In this document: piece by piece, positions 21,066 through 33,252 of the stretch
Position numbering within the stretch: position 1 is the first letter of the stretch
Layout of the letters: each line of letters starts with the position of its first letter
Source of the DNA: Hibiscus mutabilis
Lineage: Eukaryota; Streptophyta; Magnoliopsida; Malvales; Malvaceae
Reading direction: 5' to 3'
NCBI GenBank assembly: GCA_019671005.1
Contig: CM033714.1
Coordinates: forward strand, 83,195,909-83,259,908
DNA length: 64,000 nt
The notes under the pieces: generated by a model
Seen by the model: the letters and a program-made list of their open reading frames with translations, nothing else
Told to the model about the DNA's origin: nothing
Database searches by the model: none
Made by a program: the position numbers and the translations under genes

Positions 21066-21329
21066 AATCTATAAAAAGAGATGAGATACTATGATGGTGT
21101 AGGTTAGCATGCTCCTATCTTAGGGATGTCTAGTCTACATATGATGCATGACTGACGGGATTTAATCACTTTTCCCAAAAGCCTTCGCTTCCTCGACTAA
21201 TCCTTCTTTGATTTCTTCTTTACTTCTTTCTTCTTCTTCATGCCTTTTGCAATGAATGGTGCTTTGCCTCATACTTAGGTGCTACCATTTATGCCCCTTT
21301 TTTATTCTGATCTTCTGGAATCTCCTCGT
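21066..21329 (-). other. Tat-2 3' UTR spacer
   Basis: No coding potential recognised. It contains GATGATGCATGA-like sequence also seen in the Tat-1 3' UTR near 2530 (ATATGATGCGTGA), consistent with shared UTR ancestry. Confidence 0.5.
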
Positions 21330-21550
21330 TTTAAAATGCCTTTTCGGGTTTTCCTTAGATTCATTTTTCCCAAAGTGCACTTTTAGGTTTTCACTTTGGT
21401 TTCCTTTTTCTTCTCCCTTTTTCTTTTCTTTCTTTTTCTTTTCTTTTTCCTTTCTTTCTTTTTCTTCTTTCTTCTTTTTTCTTTCTCTTTTTTTTCTTTT
21501 TTTCTTTCTTTTCCTTCTTTTTTCGGTGCCCATTCGGGTTTTTACTTAGG
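21330..21550 (-). repeat. Tat-2 hairpin group A and pyrimidine-rich tract
   Basis: Inverted repeats at 21330-21358 (weak), 21370-21399 (perfect 8-base arms CCAAAGTG / CACTTTGG) and 21523-21550 (weak). Between the last two is an unbroken T/C tract of about 120 bases (21402-21525), purine-only in element sense. Same order as in Tat-1 2696-2875. Confidence 0.65.
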
Positions 21551-22006
21551 AATGGCTTTATCCTTTTGCTTCCCTGTGACAGTCTTGAAACCTGATGTGG
21601 TCGGGACTTGTTTTTCTTCCTTGGCCTAATAAATGGAGTCTCCTCTTGGTTCGGCCTCAACACCTCTTTGCACCATCTGCATTTAAAAGGTTAGAGCATA
21701 GTAATGCCAAGAAACCTTTTGCTTTTCATAAATCTACGTTAACCTACTTGCAAGATACTTGTAAAAGACACGAGAAGGTATGAAACAATACTTCATTAAT
21801 ATTTCAAAATTTTAGAATGATTTGAAAGTCATGGAAAACATAGAAGAAAAGGAAAACAAAGCATGATGATGCATCCCAATCATTGACTGTATGAATGATG
21901 CGAGAGCCCATTGACCAAAATAGATCTCTTGCTAGAAATTCTCTACTGAAACTTCTTAACTCATGAGAGGGTTCCTTCTCTTGGATGCCTGGGCTTTGAC
22001 GATCAT
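21551..22006 (-). other. Tat-2 3' UTR, no gene recognised
   Basis: Non-coding spacer between hairpin groups A and B, equivalent to Tat-1 2876-3704. Frames are short and unrelated to any family I know. Confidence 0.5.
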
Positions 22007-22200
22007 CTGAGCTGCCCTTTTCGGGTTTTCAACTCAAATCCTATGTTGGTTTCAAGACGTCATTTTTTGGCTTTCATCTTGAACCCCCATTCGGTTTTTC
22101 TTTTTTCTTTACTCTATTTTTTTAATAACCAAAGTGCCCTATTGGGTTTTCACTTTAGGTATTTTCATTTTGCGAAGCGCCCTTCCGGATTTTCACTCCG
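22007..22200 (-). repeat. Tat-2 hairpin group B
   Basis: Four inverted repeats: 22007-22037, 22051-22083 (9-position stem TTCAAGACG with CATCTTGAA), 22127-22160 and 22173-22200 (CGAAGCG with CACTCCG). Order and core match the four Tat-1 hairpins at 3705-3899 one to one, while stem sequences differ and still pair. Confidence 0.7.
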
Positions 22201-22231
22201 TTTTTTCTTTCTTTTTTATTTTTCTCTCTTC

Positions 22232-22421
22232 ATGCATAGTACCTCTTGACCGAATCTGAATTCATCGGATTGTTTAACACTTTCCATCCGTCTCTGTTAG
22301 GATCAATGCTCTTCCGGAAAAGGACATTTAACGACATAATGTCCTTCCCAATTAGGTATCCATTTCCCGTGAGAATCTTTTTGAGTCGGTAGGATTCTTT
22401 TAAGCACTAGATCCCCCTCAA
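22232..22421 (-). pseudogene. Tat-2 integrase C-terminus
   Basis: In sense it reads EGDLVLKRILPTQ, then KWIPNWEGHYVVK and, after a frameshift, the NSDSV tail near 22240. It is cut at 22421 by the lone Athila LTR. About 50 codons expected between RILSEV (right of the LTR) and EGDLVLK are missing, so the insertion was accompanied by a deletion. Confidence 0.8.
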
Positions 22422-22422
22422 G

Positions 22423-23890
22423 GATTGGTGCCACTTCAAGGATCTAGTCTCTTGCACTGTAAAAAGTAAAAACACAAGTAAAGGATTATAGGAGTTTTAA
22501 CTAATGACTAATCTAGAAAGTAATAAAGTAAAAGAAAAGATGAATTCAAATGAGAGAGAGATAGGCCAGGTTATCGTGAGTTAAGGTGTGATAGCCGATT
22601 GGATTGTCTTGGTAAAAGAGTGCATGGGCAACTCAGTTGCCGTGGCAACTTGCACAACGGGGTTGCCTTGGCAACTAATCGATGGTTGCCTGGGCAACTA
22701 GTTGGGCAACTACTTGGGCGTCTGGGTAGCAACCTTCAAGGTTCGGCAGAGCGTTCTTCAATGGTTTCTTCTTATCCCTAAGTCGAAACTCTAGCTACTT
22801 GTGCATGCCTCGATAATACATCCCTGCGTGAATCAAGGGTGAACAACAACCAATCTTGCGCTCCTCTTAGCCATTGAAATCCTTAACTTATTCCTAAGCC
22901 GGATTAATCTTCACCATCAATAGATTGAATAAAGATCATATTCATTCGTTTCTTGAATCTAACTCTCCCGATATTAGATAAATAGATGAAATCATGAGAT
23001 CCTCTCCCAATTCACTCGCAAACAAGAATAATAACCAAGAATGAATAAACCTTGAAATAGAAAAGTGCAAACTCTTATTACCTAAACAAAAACCAATAGT
23101 TTTTCACAACCACAAAACACAATAACCATAGCCAAGTAGATTTAGTTCATGGCTAGGTTCCAAAGAAACACAAGATAAACAATCCCTAGCATGAACCCAA
23201 TCGAACAAGGAAGAAAAGATGAAGCTTGTCGAAAATCCCTTGCCCTAGATGCTTGTCGAAAATTCCCCTTGCTTTCTCCCTTGGACTTGTCAAAAATTCC
23301 CCTAATGCTCTCTCCATGGATGGTCGAAATCTCCTTGCTATTTATAGGGCTAGGCCAAAGTCCTTCTTTGAGGAGGAGTTTGAGTTGGAATTAAATTATC
23401 TTTAAAGAATATAATTCTTTATTATAATTGTATTCCTACTAGAACTCTTCTTGGAATTTAATTCTTCTTTAATCCCTGCATGGAAATCAAATTCCTTTGG
23501 GTTTGGGCTTTGCTCCACGTCATCTTGGGCTTGTATAGTCATTAATTTCGACATCCCTATTGCATTTTCTCTTTGTCGACAATTGCCATGGCAACTGGCT
23601 CGGCGTCTCCTTCATGCATTGCCCTGGCAACTAGCTCGGCATATCCTTCATGCATTGCCCTAGCAACTAGCTCGGCATTGCTTTGGCAAGTGATCCTGCA
23701 CATACACACACAAAGCACACCAAAGCAGCATCTTTTCCACAAAAACTACCAAGTTATGTAATCAAGCTCAACGATGGAAGGAAACATGGATTAATGCATG
23801 AATGGCTAACTATGCAACTAATATGAGCCTAAGTCTAACAATAATATGAGTAAGAAGGGTAAGAAAAATAGTACTTTTGAACACTTATCA
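22423..23890 (-). mobile_element. Lone Athila LTR inside Tat-2 integrase
   Basis: Matches 16568-17995 of the Athila-1 LTR throughout, ending CTTATCA at 23890. The first ~78 bases (TGTTGCGCG...) are absent. No Athila internal sequence flanks it, so it is a solo LTR, or a remnant after recombination, trimmed on its left edge. Both sides are Tat-2 integrase. Confidence 0.9.
23578..23690. repeat. 36-bp tandem repeat in lone Athila LTR
   Basis: Three units with TTGCCNTGGCAACT cores spaced 36 bases, same as 17703-17800. One unit has CCTAGC instead of CCTGGC. Confidence 0.8.
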
Positions 23891-24800
23891 ACCTCACTTA
23901 GAATTCGAAGTAATGGAATCTCTACTTTGATAGGTAGCACCACCTCCGTGCCGTAGACCAATGAGTATGGCGTTGCCCCCTTAGAAGTACGTACTGATGT
24001 GCGGTAGGCGAATAAAGCAAATGGCAAACTTTCGTGCCAGTCTTTGAAGGTGTCCGTACTCTTTGCTATGATATTCTTGATATTTTTGTTTGCCGCTTCT
24101 ACTGCACCATTCATCGTGGGGTGATAGGTGGTGGAATTATGGTGTGTTATTTTGAATTGCTCGCACACCTCGTCTATCATTTTATTGTTTAAGTTGGAAG
24201 CATTATTGGTAATAATCCTTTCTGGCAAGCCGTAACGACAAATGATCTATTTCTTCAAAAACCTGTAAATTGTTGCTCTTGTAACGCTGGCATAGGATGA
24301 TGCTTCTATCCATTTAGTAAAGTAATCGATGACAACCAGAATGAAGCGATACCCATTGGACGCCTTGAGATAAATCTGACTAATGACATACATTCCCCAT
24401 ACAACGAACGAACATGGTGAGTAGAAGTAATGGTGGAAAATGGATTTTGTTGGCATATATTTGACACTTATGACATTTCTTTGCATAGCCAATACAATCT
24501 CCTTTCATGGTTGACCAGAAATATCCATACCTCATGATTTTTGAGCCATCGAGAAACCATTGGCATGTGTCCCACAGAGCCCATCATGTACCTCGGCCAA
24601 TATGTTTTTTGCTTCTTGAGCATTGACACACCTTAACAGGATTTGGTCCTTACCATTTTTGTATAAGATCTCCCCGCCTAAAACATATCTTGCCGCCACT
24701 CTTCTGATGGTTCTCTTGTCATTTTCATTGCCCCCTTGGGCTAGGTTTAGAACTTGATATATTGAAGGATGTTATAGTACCATGGGTTACCATCTGCTTC
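23891..24800 (-). pseudogene. Tat-2 integrase, catalytic part
   Basis: Two frames (24492-24247 and 24228 down to the LTR edge) give the core: IDYFTKWIEASSYASVTRAT, then PERIITNNASNLNNKM, GAVEAANKNIKNIIAK, FALFAYRTSVRTSKGATPYS. Compared with the family pattern the first catalytic Asp (WG-hydrophobic-DVI) is Tyr here (GMYVIS) and the second (TDN) is Asn. The third, Glu in AVEAANKN, is kept. The zinc-finger part to the right (24500-24800) is frame-broken. This copy should be inactive. Confidence 0.85.
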
Positions 24801-24830
24801 TTCTACCAAACTACAACAATGAGCTGGTAT

Positions 24831-25310
24831 CTAAAAAAATTTCATCTCGATTGGCTTCATTTTGGCCTCGGTACTTACTTTAAACATTGTAGCTAACGTT
24901 GCCAAGGCGTCCGCCATTTGATTGTCTTCCCTTGGAAGGTAGGTGAAGCTGACTCTTTCAAAGCTTTTGATTAACTCTTGGATCAATTCGTAATACTTGA
25001 CCAACTTCGGATCTCTTGTTTCGCACTCTTTTCGTAACTGATAGATTACCAAGGACAAATCCTCAAAAACTTGAAGCACCTTGATTTTCCTTTCAATGGC
25101 TGCATTTAAACCCATAACACATGCCTCATATTCAGCTATGTTATTTGTTCAAAAGAATTCCAATCTACTGGTGAAGGGATAGTAGACGTTTTCTGGAGAG
25201 ATTAACACTGCTCCAATTCCATGGCCTAAGGCACTGGATGCCCCGTCGAAGTAGAGCTTCTACAATTTGTCATCTGGAGTAATCTCTTCTTCGACTCATA
25301 TGTGCATTAA
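24831..25310 (-). pseudogene. Tat-2 second (archaeal-type) RNase H
   Basis: In sense: the region after FNFPDE, a broken frame with GASSALGHGIGAVLI-like codons near 25200, then ERKIKVLQVFEDLSLVIYQL and REDNQMADALATLATMF. A second RNase H between the usual one and integrase is a known feature of Tat-group Ty3/Gypsy elements. Several stops are present. Confidence 0.75.
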
Positions 25311-25844
25311 TTATTCATCGGGGAAATTGAAATTCAAACATTTGTAGTTGTCTGAGGCGCGGCTTGCTAGGAAGTCTGCTATAACGCTCCCTTTTACTGC
25401 CTTATGACTCACATACAGTATGTCGAATTCAGACAATAGTATTTGCCACCGGGCCAACCTTCCGTTTATTGCTGGTGCTTCCATCAGGAACTTTAGAGGA
25501 TCCAACTTGGATATCAACCACGTGGTGTGATACAACATGTATCGTCTGAGCCTTTTGGTTGCCCATACCAGAGCACAACACAACTTTTGAATCGGCGAGT
25601 ACCGTGTTTTACAATCAGTGGATTTCTTGCTCAGATAGTAAATCGCATTTTCTTTCTTCTCGGACTCATCATGTTGTCCCAAAACACAACCCATTGAATT
25701 TTCAAAGACGGTTAGATACAAGATCAATGGCCTACCTGGTACCAGTGCTACTAGAATTGGGGCGTTAGTCAAATATTTCTTGACCTTATCCAGAGCCTCT
25801 TGACACTCTTCATCCCACACTCCCAGATTATTCTTTCGGAGCAA
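25311..25844 (-). pseudogene. Tat-2 first RNase H
   Basis: A 177-codon open frame with FENSMGCVLGQHDESEKKENAIYYLSKK, an RNase H start typical of Ty3/Gypsy with the catalytic Asp position changed, CCALVWATKRLRRYM, and WQILLSEFDI. It follows RT after a short broken stretch (25845-25937). Confidence 0.85.
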
Positions 25845-25937
25845 TATGAAGACGGGATCATATTTGTTGGTTAACTAAGAAATAAATCGAGATATATAAT
25901 TTAATCTTCCCAAGAAACCTTGAACTTGTTTTTGGGT

Positions 25938-26920
25938 CTAAGGTGGAGAGAGACTTTGGATAGCTTTCACCTTATCCGGGTCAATCTCAATTCCCTTTCG
26001 GCTAACCATGAAGCCTAAAAGCTTACCGAATATGACGACAAAGGTGCATTTTGCCGGATTGAGTTTTAATTGATACTTTCTTAACCTTTGGAAAATATTC
26101 CTCAAGTTTTGAATATGCTCCTCCTCCGTTCGAGATTTGGTGATCATGTCATCTACATATACCTCGATCTCGAGTATCATGTCATGAAAAAGGGTTACCA
26201 TGGCCCTTTGGTATGTTGCTCCAGCGTTCTTCAATCCGAAGGGCATCACCTTATAACAGAATGTTCCCCACATGGTTACGAATGTAGTTTTCTCTATATC
26301 GTCAGGATGCATTTTGATTTGGTTGTACCTCGAGAAACCATCCATGAAAGAGAACCACGAATGTCCTGTAATGTTATCAACCAAAGTATCAATATGAGGC
26401 AGAGGAAAATTATCTTTGGAGCTTTCCTTATTGAGGTCTCTATAATCTACACACATACAGACCTTTCCATATTTTTGGGAACATGGACTATGTTTGCCAC
26501 CCACTCCGAGTATTTAGAGACTCCTAAAAAACTGGCATCGTACTGTTTCTTTACTTCTTCTCGAATCTTCAACAACATTTCTGGTCTCATCCTTCTAAGC
26601 TTTTGTTGGACCGACTTATATTCTGGCTTGATCGGTAGCTTATGTACTGCAATGTCTGTATCCAGACCTGGCATGTCTTGATAAGTCCATGCAAAAACAT
26701 CATTGAATTCTAAAAGCAACTGAATCAATTCACGCCGGGTCTCAGACGAGAGGGAAGTACTAATCTTCACTTCTTTTTTTTCGCCTTCCGTGCCCAAATT
26801 GAGAATCTCTAACCTCTCTTGACGAGACAAGATTTTCTTATTTTCACTTTCCATTAATCGGAGTAGTTCATATGGGATCTCAACTCCTATCTCATCATTA
26901 TTTTCCTCGATTTCTGCCAA
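25938..26920 (-). pseudogene. Tat-2 reverse transcriptase
   Basis: The N-terminal part (26920-26450) includes FNDVFAWTYQDMPGLDTDIAVHK and a stretch up to EWVANIVHVPK. After a frameshift the core (26504-25938) shows CVDYRDLNKESSKDNFPLP, FMDGFSRYNQIKM, MPFGLKNAGATYQRAM, and the catalytic YVDDMITKS, then LLGFMVSRKGIEIDPDKVKA. All RT motifs are present, with one frameshift. Confidence 0.9.
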
Positions 26921-26989
26921 ACACAGGGTCGTTCAAAATCTATCTCGGGATTGGATTCAGAATCCTTTATACAATTAATAATAGAGACC

Positions 26990-27194
26990 CTAATACAATT
27001 TAAAAATGAATATGTATCGGGACAAGAAATGAGTACTCTTATGGAATTAATGAAAATAAAATAATAAAGAATAGTGAATTTAATGAATGAATGTAAAAGA
27101 CAAAAAAAAGCAAGGTGTTTGCTATTTGAGAAAATAACGGAAAGCATCTTTTTATTGAATTAAAAGCAAGAAGATTAACATAGGAGCCCTTTAC
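26990..27194 (-). other. Candidate Ogre-type intron of Tat-2
   Basis: In sense: TTTTGTAAAGGG supplies a GT donor (G at 27194) just after the gag-protease stop, and TTGTATTAG an acceptor (AG at 26990-26991). Downstream, GTCTCTATTATTAATTG opens into the RT frame (DSESNPEIDFE). Tat-3 aligns at both ends (46110-46280), with CATTCATTCAT and AATAAA inside. Ogre elements are known to splice an intron between protease and RT. Length 205. Confidence 0.6.
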
Positions 27195-27279
27195 AAAAGA
27201 TCACTATTACTCGTGGGCAAAACGAATAGGGTTGGTTCTGAGCATTACTCTGATTCTGACCTAAAAACTATTGGCAGAT

Positions 27280-28210
27280 CTACAACGGTCCAATTGCTGA
27301 GTGTTTCCCCGGGAAGCAAGGGCGGATTCCGGCCGAGTGTTTGCCACTCTTTCCCTCTTTGGTTATCATGTTGACATCCATTCCCTCTAATGCCTCATCG
27401 AACCTTTCCTCCTCGCTGAACTTGGAAATTTCTAGACTGGCTTTGTTTATCTTTTCCTCTATATTGATTATCCCTCTAGACACAAAAAACATTCTTTAAG
27501 TGAGGGAAAGTCATTGGTTCCCACGAGACGTCTTCACCCTTGAATCTGGCTTTTCTTTGTTCTTCTCTCTTCCTCTATTCTAACTTCCTCTGATGAAAAT
27601 TAGGTTTATGACCGAGCCCGAATTGATCATTTTTTCTGATGACACTCTTGGCGCGCAAGCATCCTTGTAAACTCTTTCCGGGCCCTTTGCCCTTCTTGGC
27701 TCCTCGCCCTAGAGTCTGCCATATTGTCATCTTCGTGCAGTTTGATAGTCTAGGGCGTGAGATCTTTCTTCCATCTGCTACAAAGGTAGCATTCACGAAT
27801 TCTAAGGCCCTAAAGGAGCATTCAATAGCATCTTTGTCGATTTGGACATAAGGAGCGTTGGTGGTTACAGAAGCAATAATGTCTTGCTCAGCTCCCACAC
27901 TCACCAACTTTCTATCAATAACAAATTTCAACTTTTGGTGCAAGGATGAAGGCACAGCTCCGATCGAGTGAATCTATGGCCTCCCCAGTAAACATTTATA
28001 AGTGGGTCGGATGTCCATTACCACAAATTTGACAACGTACTCGGTAGGACCAATTAGCAACGGTATCTCTATCTTCTTGATAACATCCCTTTTGGTCTCG
28101 TCGAATGCCCTAACGGAGTTCTAACACGGTTTCATATGTGAACTATCCACTGGAAACCTTTGCAGGGTCGCCATCGGTAATACATTTAAGGCAGATCCGT
28201 TGTCATAAGC
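27280..28210 (-). pseudogene. Tat-2 protease and C-terminal extension
   Basis: In sense the active-site motif DNGSALNVLP lies near 28195-28165, followed by a stop, then VMDIRPTYKCLLGRP, a stop in place of Trp, IHSIGAVPSSLHQKLKFV, and an extension with RGAKKGKGPGKSLQG. The frame at 27492-27280 carries EEERFDEALEGMDVNM before the gag-protease stop near 27270. Tat/Ogre proteases use D[DN]GSALN, so DNGS is not a defect. Confidence 0.8.
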
Positions 28211-30707
28211 ACTCCCGGTAAGACATGCCCCTTGCAGTGGGTAGTGATGTTCAAAGCCTCAGTTGATCCCATACCTCCGTCGGGAATTTTGTCATCACTA
28301 AAGGTGATGTAGTTATCTGTAGCAATGTAATCCACTATTCTATCTAACTTGCTTACTGAGATATTGTCTAGGATGAACGTCTGATTCAATACTTTCAACA
28401 ATGCATCACGGTGGTTTTCAGAGCTTAACAACAACTCAAGTACCGAAATTCATGCTTGCTATTTTTTAAGCTACTCAACGATGTTGTATTCACTGTGCTT
28501 TAGGAACTTCAAAAATTCTTGCGGCTGACTCTCTGTCACTGGCTCATGAATTTTGGGGGGAGGTTCTTCTCCAAGAATCTTTCTAGGTTCGACAGTTACC
28601 ACTTTGCCTTTGTCTCTCGGCTCCTCTAACGCCTTTTTCGTCTCTGGTGAATAGCATTTGCCGCTTCGGGTAAAATGTCCCACTTTATTTACCATCTCGG
28701 CGTTTGATTCTACTGGGTGCTCATTCTTTTCAGATTCTTCACCGGATGGTTTCTCCTCTTCTTGTAGTTCTGACTTCTCTGGTATAGAGATGTGGGTAGT
28801 ATAACTCTACGGGACCTTCCGAGCATCCTTAAACGGAAAGGGAGTTGGGCCCAAAACCCTTATTTTTGGAGTTTCTTTAGAGCTCTCATCTTGGGATGAG
28901 CTTTCTGGATTTGGCTTGAGTGACATGATGAAAGGCCTATCTACCACATACTTGATCTTGGGGGTATCCGATGTGCATACATCTGAATCCTTCCTTTCTT
29001 CATCATTCTCGAAGAATTCAATCTCCTTATTGTCCATCATTTTCTGAATCACTTGCTTGAACCTCTCACATCATTGAATGTCATGTCCTTCCTATTGGTG
29101 GAACTCACAATACGGTCCGCTTCCTTGCTGCACAATCCCCATGCCCCGGTTGATTAGGCATGCGATACATAACTGCTGAAACACCCACCTCAGAGAGGAT
29201 TTGACCTCAGACACGTTCGTCTTGGCTCTCTTAGTGTACTCTTTTTCGATTGTATTTATGCCACAACCTCTGTGATTTGGTAACGGGTTAGTGGCTTTAT
29301 TCGGCTTGTCTAACTACAACACCTTGGAATTTATCATGTTTTGTACAAGCTTCTTGAATGCAATATAATTCTCAATTGAGTGTCACAAGACACCACCATG
29401 ATATTCACAGTTTTCTTTTTCATTGAACCACACAGGGAATGGAGGTTTGAAAGGAGTGACATAATAAGTCTGGACCAAATCAGCCTCGTGCAGTTGCGAG
29501 TATAGTTCGACATATATTTTCCCTCTTCGGGGCCCTAGTTTCCTTCTTGTTCGAGCCTTGCCCTCCTCCGGGTGCGGCTCGTGGCAGAAAAATAGTGAAA
29601 CTCTTTGGGGTTACGTAAGTTCTCGTATTGTTCACATTCTTATCTCTTTTCTTGTAATTCTTACGAGTGTTATCTCCACTATCGATCATTTCGCTCTTTA
29701 TCGCTAATTCGATCGATTCCCCGATTCTCACTATATCAACAAAGCTTTGGGTAGTGTTCTTTATCAAACAATCAAACAATGTCCCCCTTAGAGTATTGAC
29801 GAACATTGGTGTGATTTTATGTTCGAGGATCGATGGCTGAATTTGAGCGGCCACATCACGCCATCTCTGGGCATATTGGCGTAGATTCTCATTCTACCTT
29901 TCCTCCATCCCTTATAGCATAATTCGACTAGGGATCATGTCTGTTACATGCTTGTAGTGTTCTATGAAGGCCTATGACTTGATATTGGTTCGACTGAGCA
30001 TGGTGTACCACCGAGTTGCAGATCCAGCCAAACTCTCTTGGAAGCAGTGGATAAGTAACTTCTCATCCTTCACGAAGGCAGCCATCTTTTTGCAATACAT
30101 GGTGATATGTGCTGATGGGCAAGTGGTCCCGTCATACTTGTTGAAGTCAGGAACTTTGAATTTGGGTAGGAGAATCAAATCAGCCACTAAACTCAAATCA
30201 CTTGCATCATTTTCATGTTCATCGGCCCCTTGAATGGCTTTTAGCCTCTCCTTGAGCAGACGAAATTTCTCCTTCATACTTCTTCTCCATATCGACACTA
30301 ATTCTCTTCTCGACTTCATCCATCATGCTCAAGTCTGGCACTTTATTCTCGTATCTTACTCCCAAATCAACGGGCTGATTTGTTGGAGCTCCCCCATGGT
30401 GACTTGTAGATGCCCCAATAGCAGGGTCAGCAGAAACTCCTACGAGATTAATGTAAACCCTTTTTCTGGGTTCTGGCATATCTGGTTGTACCTTCGCATG
30501 AGACAAAACACCTTATTGCTCATCAAAATTTGGGCTGTTGATGGAAATTCCCTCTTTTCCCTTCATCATTGCTAACAAGCTAGTTATCCGAGTGATGACA
30601 GCATCTTGTGACTGAGCTATCTGGTCCCTAATATCTTGGCCGATCCCATCCAAACGCGTTTCAAGGTCTTTTTGCCCCTGTTCTACCTTAGCTAGTCTAT
30701 CATCCAT
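28211..30707 (-). pseudogene. Tat-2 gag
   Basis: Starts MDDRLAKVEQGQKDLETRLDG (30707). The capsid core has LPKFKVPDFNKYDGTTCPSAHITMY, LIHCFQESLAGSATRWYTML, AQRWRDVAAQIQPSILEHK and MFVNTLRGTLFDCLIKN. Two CX2HX4HX4C-like zinc knuckles lie near 29380 and 29090, both mutated. At least six stops or frameshifts break the frame. The 82-codon stretch 28434-28186 leads directly into the protease. Confidence 0.85.
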
Positions 30708-30938
30708 CGTTCGGGATTGTAATCGGGTTCCTTATTGGTGTCGAATGATTGAAATTTTAAGAATTAAAATACTTTCTGAAATGAAAAGTCCTTTAGTTAA
30801 TTTTGGTAATTAAATGAGGTATGCAAATAAATGTATTATGCATGAATGCAAAGAGCAACACTGAATTCGAAAATATCACTGTTAAACGAGTTTCATTGAT
30901 GGAAACATTGTCCTGTTACAATAACTAGAGAAAGATAA
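30708..30938 (-). other. Tat-2 ORF1-gag gap
   Basis: Non-coding. In sense: TATTGTAACAGG, CATCAATGAAAC (a likely decayed CAATAAA), then TTTGCATTCATGCAT. The Tat-3 gap (49718-50141) has the same order with an intact TTCAATAAAG and GCATTCATGCATTT. Just before gag both read CCCGAT...AACGATGG or AGCGATGG. Confidence 0.6.
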
Positions 30939-33252
30939 CTACACATATGGTTTCAAGGTAGTATCGAGGTCGATAATCTCTCTCAAAATCCATACAATCC
31001 TCTCTCTTTCATCGGATTCATCATCGGCACAATCATGAAGCTCGATAGCGTCATCGGCTAGAAATTGTACCTTCCGGGCGACCTCTTGCATCTGAGCCCC
31101 CCACCATGCCAATTCTTGCTTGCCTCCAAATCGTATAGGCAGCAAAGTATAATTACTCTAAACTCGGAGTCGAGTGTACTTGAATTGCCCCTCTCATGCT
31201 TGCTACATGATCCTTGAGCTGCTGAACCTCGGCTTCAACTCTTTGACACGTGTCATTAAAGCTTGATTTTCTGAGTTGCTAGTTTTTAACTTGCTAGTCG
31301 CGCCCTTATGTTTGAAAATAGACTTTTCCAAACATTTTACTTGATCTCTCAAGGCTTTGCTTTGGTGTTATTCTTTTTCAATTTGTCTTGAATGAGAGGT
31401 TCGCAGATTCTTCATTTCTTGGGTCAAAGTGAGCACTCGATCTTTGTGCTCGAGAAACATCCCACTTCATTTCTTTTTCAATTTCTCTTCCTTGAGACGG
31501 AGCTCCAACCCGTGCTTGACCCTCCTTCTGCGACTCTCTTGCTTCTACTTAACCTCTTAAGCTGTTGAATCTCTTCTTTTTCCAACTTGAGTTCGAGTTC
31601 TAGCTTATCTCTCCTCTTTTGTAGGTCTTTGACCACTCATTCGAACTGCGTCTTTTCTAACTTGAAGTCGAACTTCTCTTGATGAGATTTCTCCTCGAGC
31701 TTAAGGTATTTCTTTCGCTCTTCTTTAAGTTGTTTCCTCATCAGATCAGCCTCGGTAGGGAGTGTGCCAATCTTTCTTCTAAAGATCTCCTGCTATCAGG
31801 GGTTAAACACGGAATATTTTCGTTGACACAGTTAAAACGCCACACCTCATATTCAAGAGTAACCATGTATGGAGCATTCATGATCCTAACTCATCTTACA
31901 CTATTCCAGGTTCAGGAAGCGTTGTATACCATTGCCTTATAGTCCTTTTCCTTTGCATAATCCATGTTGAATTCATTCAGCCCCTTGGTGGCTGGCACGA
32001 ACTATTTTGAACCATACTGTCTCAGAACTAGCAGAGGTGCATAAGTAGTATGCCCCCAAAGGCCAAGTAGCAGTACCCACAAATACTCTCCGCATCTATA
32101 GAGAACGTTCTTTGCCAACGACCACAGTGCTCTCCAAACTATATCCTCCTCCTTTAGGTTCCAGAGAACGTCCTACCATACCTCCTCGGATCTCCGAGTC
32201 GGCCAGTCATTCTTTCGTAAGAACTCTTCTAAGGGTGAGAACTTGCCATCGTAAAGGGGCCTGGAGAAACTGGGATTGGTCCAAAGGTGGTTGTAGAACC
32301 AAACCATTAAAAGCTGCGAGCATCCATGGAAGTTTCCTCTACCATTCTCACGATAGAATCTCAAGGATCGGAAAGTTTCGGCCAAAATTACAGGTACTGG
32401 ATTAGTCCCACTACTCAAACTTTCAAAAAGATCCAAAACTGACGAGTCAACGAGGCCCATTACTCGAGGAAATAGTACCAATCCATAGATCAATAACGCA
32501 AATAGGTTTCACTGAACTCGACCCACAAGACTCACAGAAGCCAAGGCCAAGATCCCCTCCCACTTAAGATACTCTTTACCGTTCCAAGTGGTGACATGCT
32601 GCTCGACCCAAGACAGTAATGTATCTGATATTCTAACAAGCTTACCCTAAAAGGCTTTGTTCTTACTTGGCTTAGAATATACTCAATCCATATCAACCCT
32701 TTTGCAGTTTATAAGATCCTGGTATTCTTCAATTGTAGGAGTGAGATCCAAGTTACCAATTGTAAATCAGCTGTAGGCGAAGTTCCAAAAACCTACCAAG
32801 GTTTGCAGTAGTGCTTGACCGGCTGGAACCTCTAGCAAGTACGCGATGTCACCATACTCTTCTTTGAAAGATCTATTTGTTTCAAAATCCCAACTGTTCC
32901 ATACTAACTTCAAATCAGACACATCATTAAATCTGGTGTTCATGAATGTCGTAGCTGACATGGCTGATCTGAACCCCTCGGCAATACTATCTCCCTCATG
33001 TAATTGCTCCCCTTCCGACCATATCTGAACATTGGAATTCTTTTCATCATTGCTGCGAACTAAATCTCCCATCGATATAGTCTTTAATTTCAAACTATTC
33101 CCAGACTCAGTGTGCTCTTCATAATTATGACATAATATGCAAAATAAAGATAAAAAGGACATGAAACGAGAAAAAAGGTTAGTCATGAGGTGAATAATAA
33201 ACTTGCAAATGAGAAGAGGCAAAATTAAGTAAGTTAAGCGAAGAGCAAGCAT
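30939..33252 (-). pseudogene. Tat-2 ORF1, Ogre-type
   Basis: From MLALRLTYLI at 33252 the sense frame gives FWNFAYS-stop-FTIGNLDLTPTIEEY (Cys codon changed to a stop), then IYGLVLFPRVMGLVDSSVLD, PVPVILAETFRSLRF and GRGNFHGCSQLLMVWFYNHL. These landmarks match the extra ORF found upstream of gag in Ogre/Tat elements (DUF7745-type). A charged coiled coil (31700-31200) and an open tail (31145-30939) follow. Function of the family is unknown. The frame has more than ten stops. Confidence 0.8.

Noticed and set aside
21282..21663. Lys/Arg/Glu-rich minus-strand ORFs
   Set aside because: They are translations of the pyrimidine-rich tract in the Tat-2 3' UTR; low complexity, no start context, no family.
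26088..26681. 197-codon plus-strand ORF
   Set aside because: It is antisense to Tat-2 reverse transcriptase, whose motifs are clear on the minus strand; the plus product matches nothing I know.
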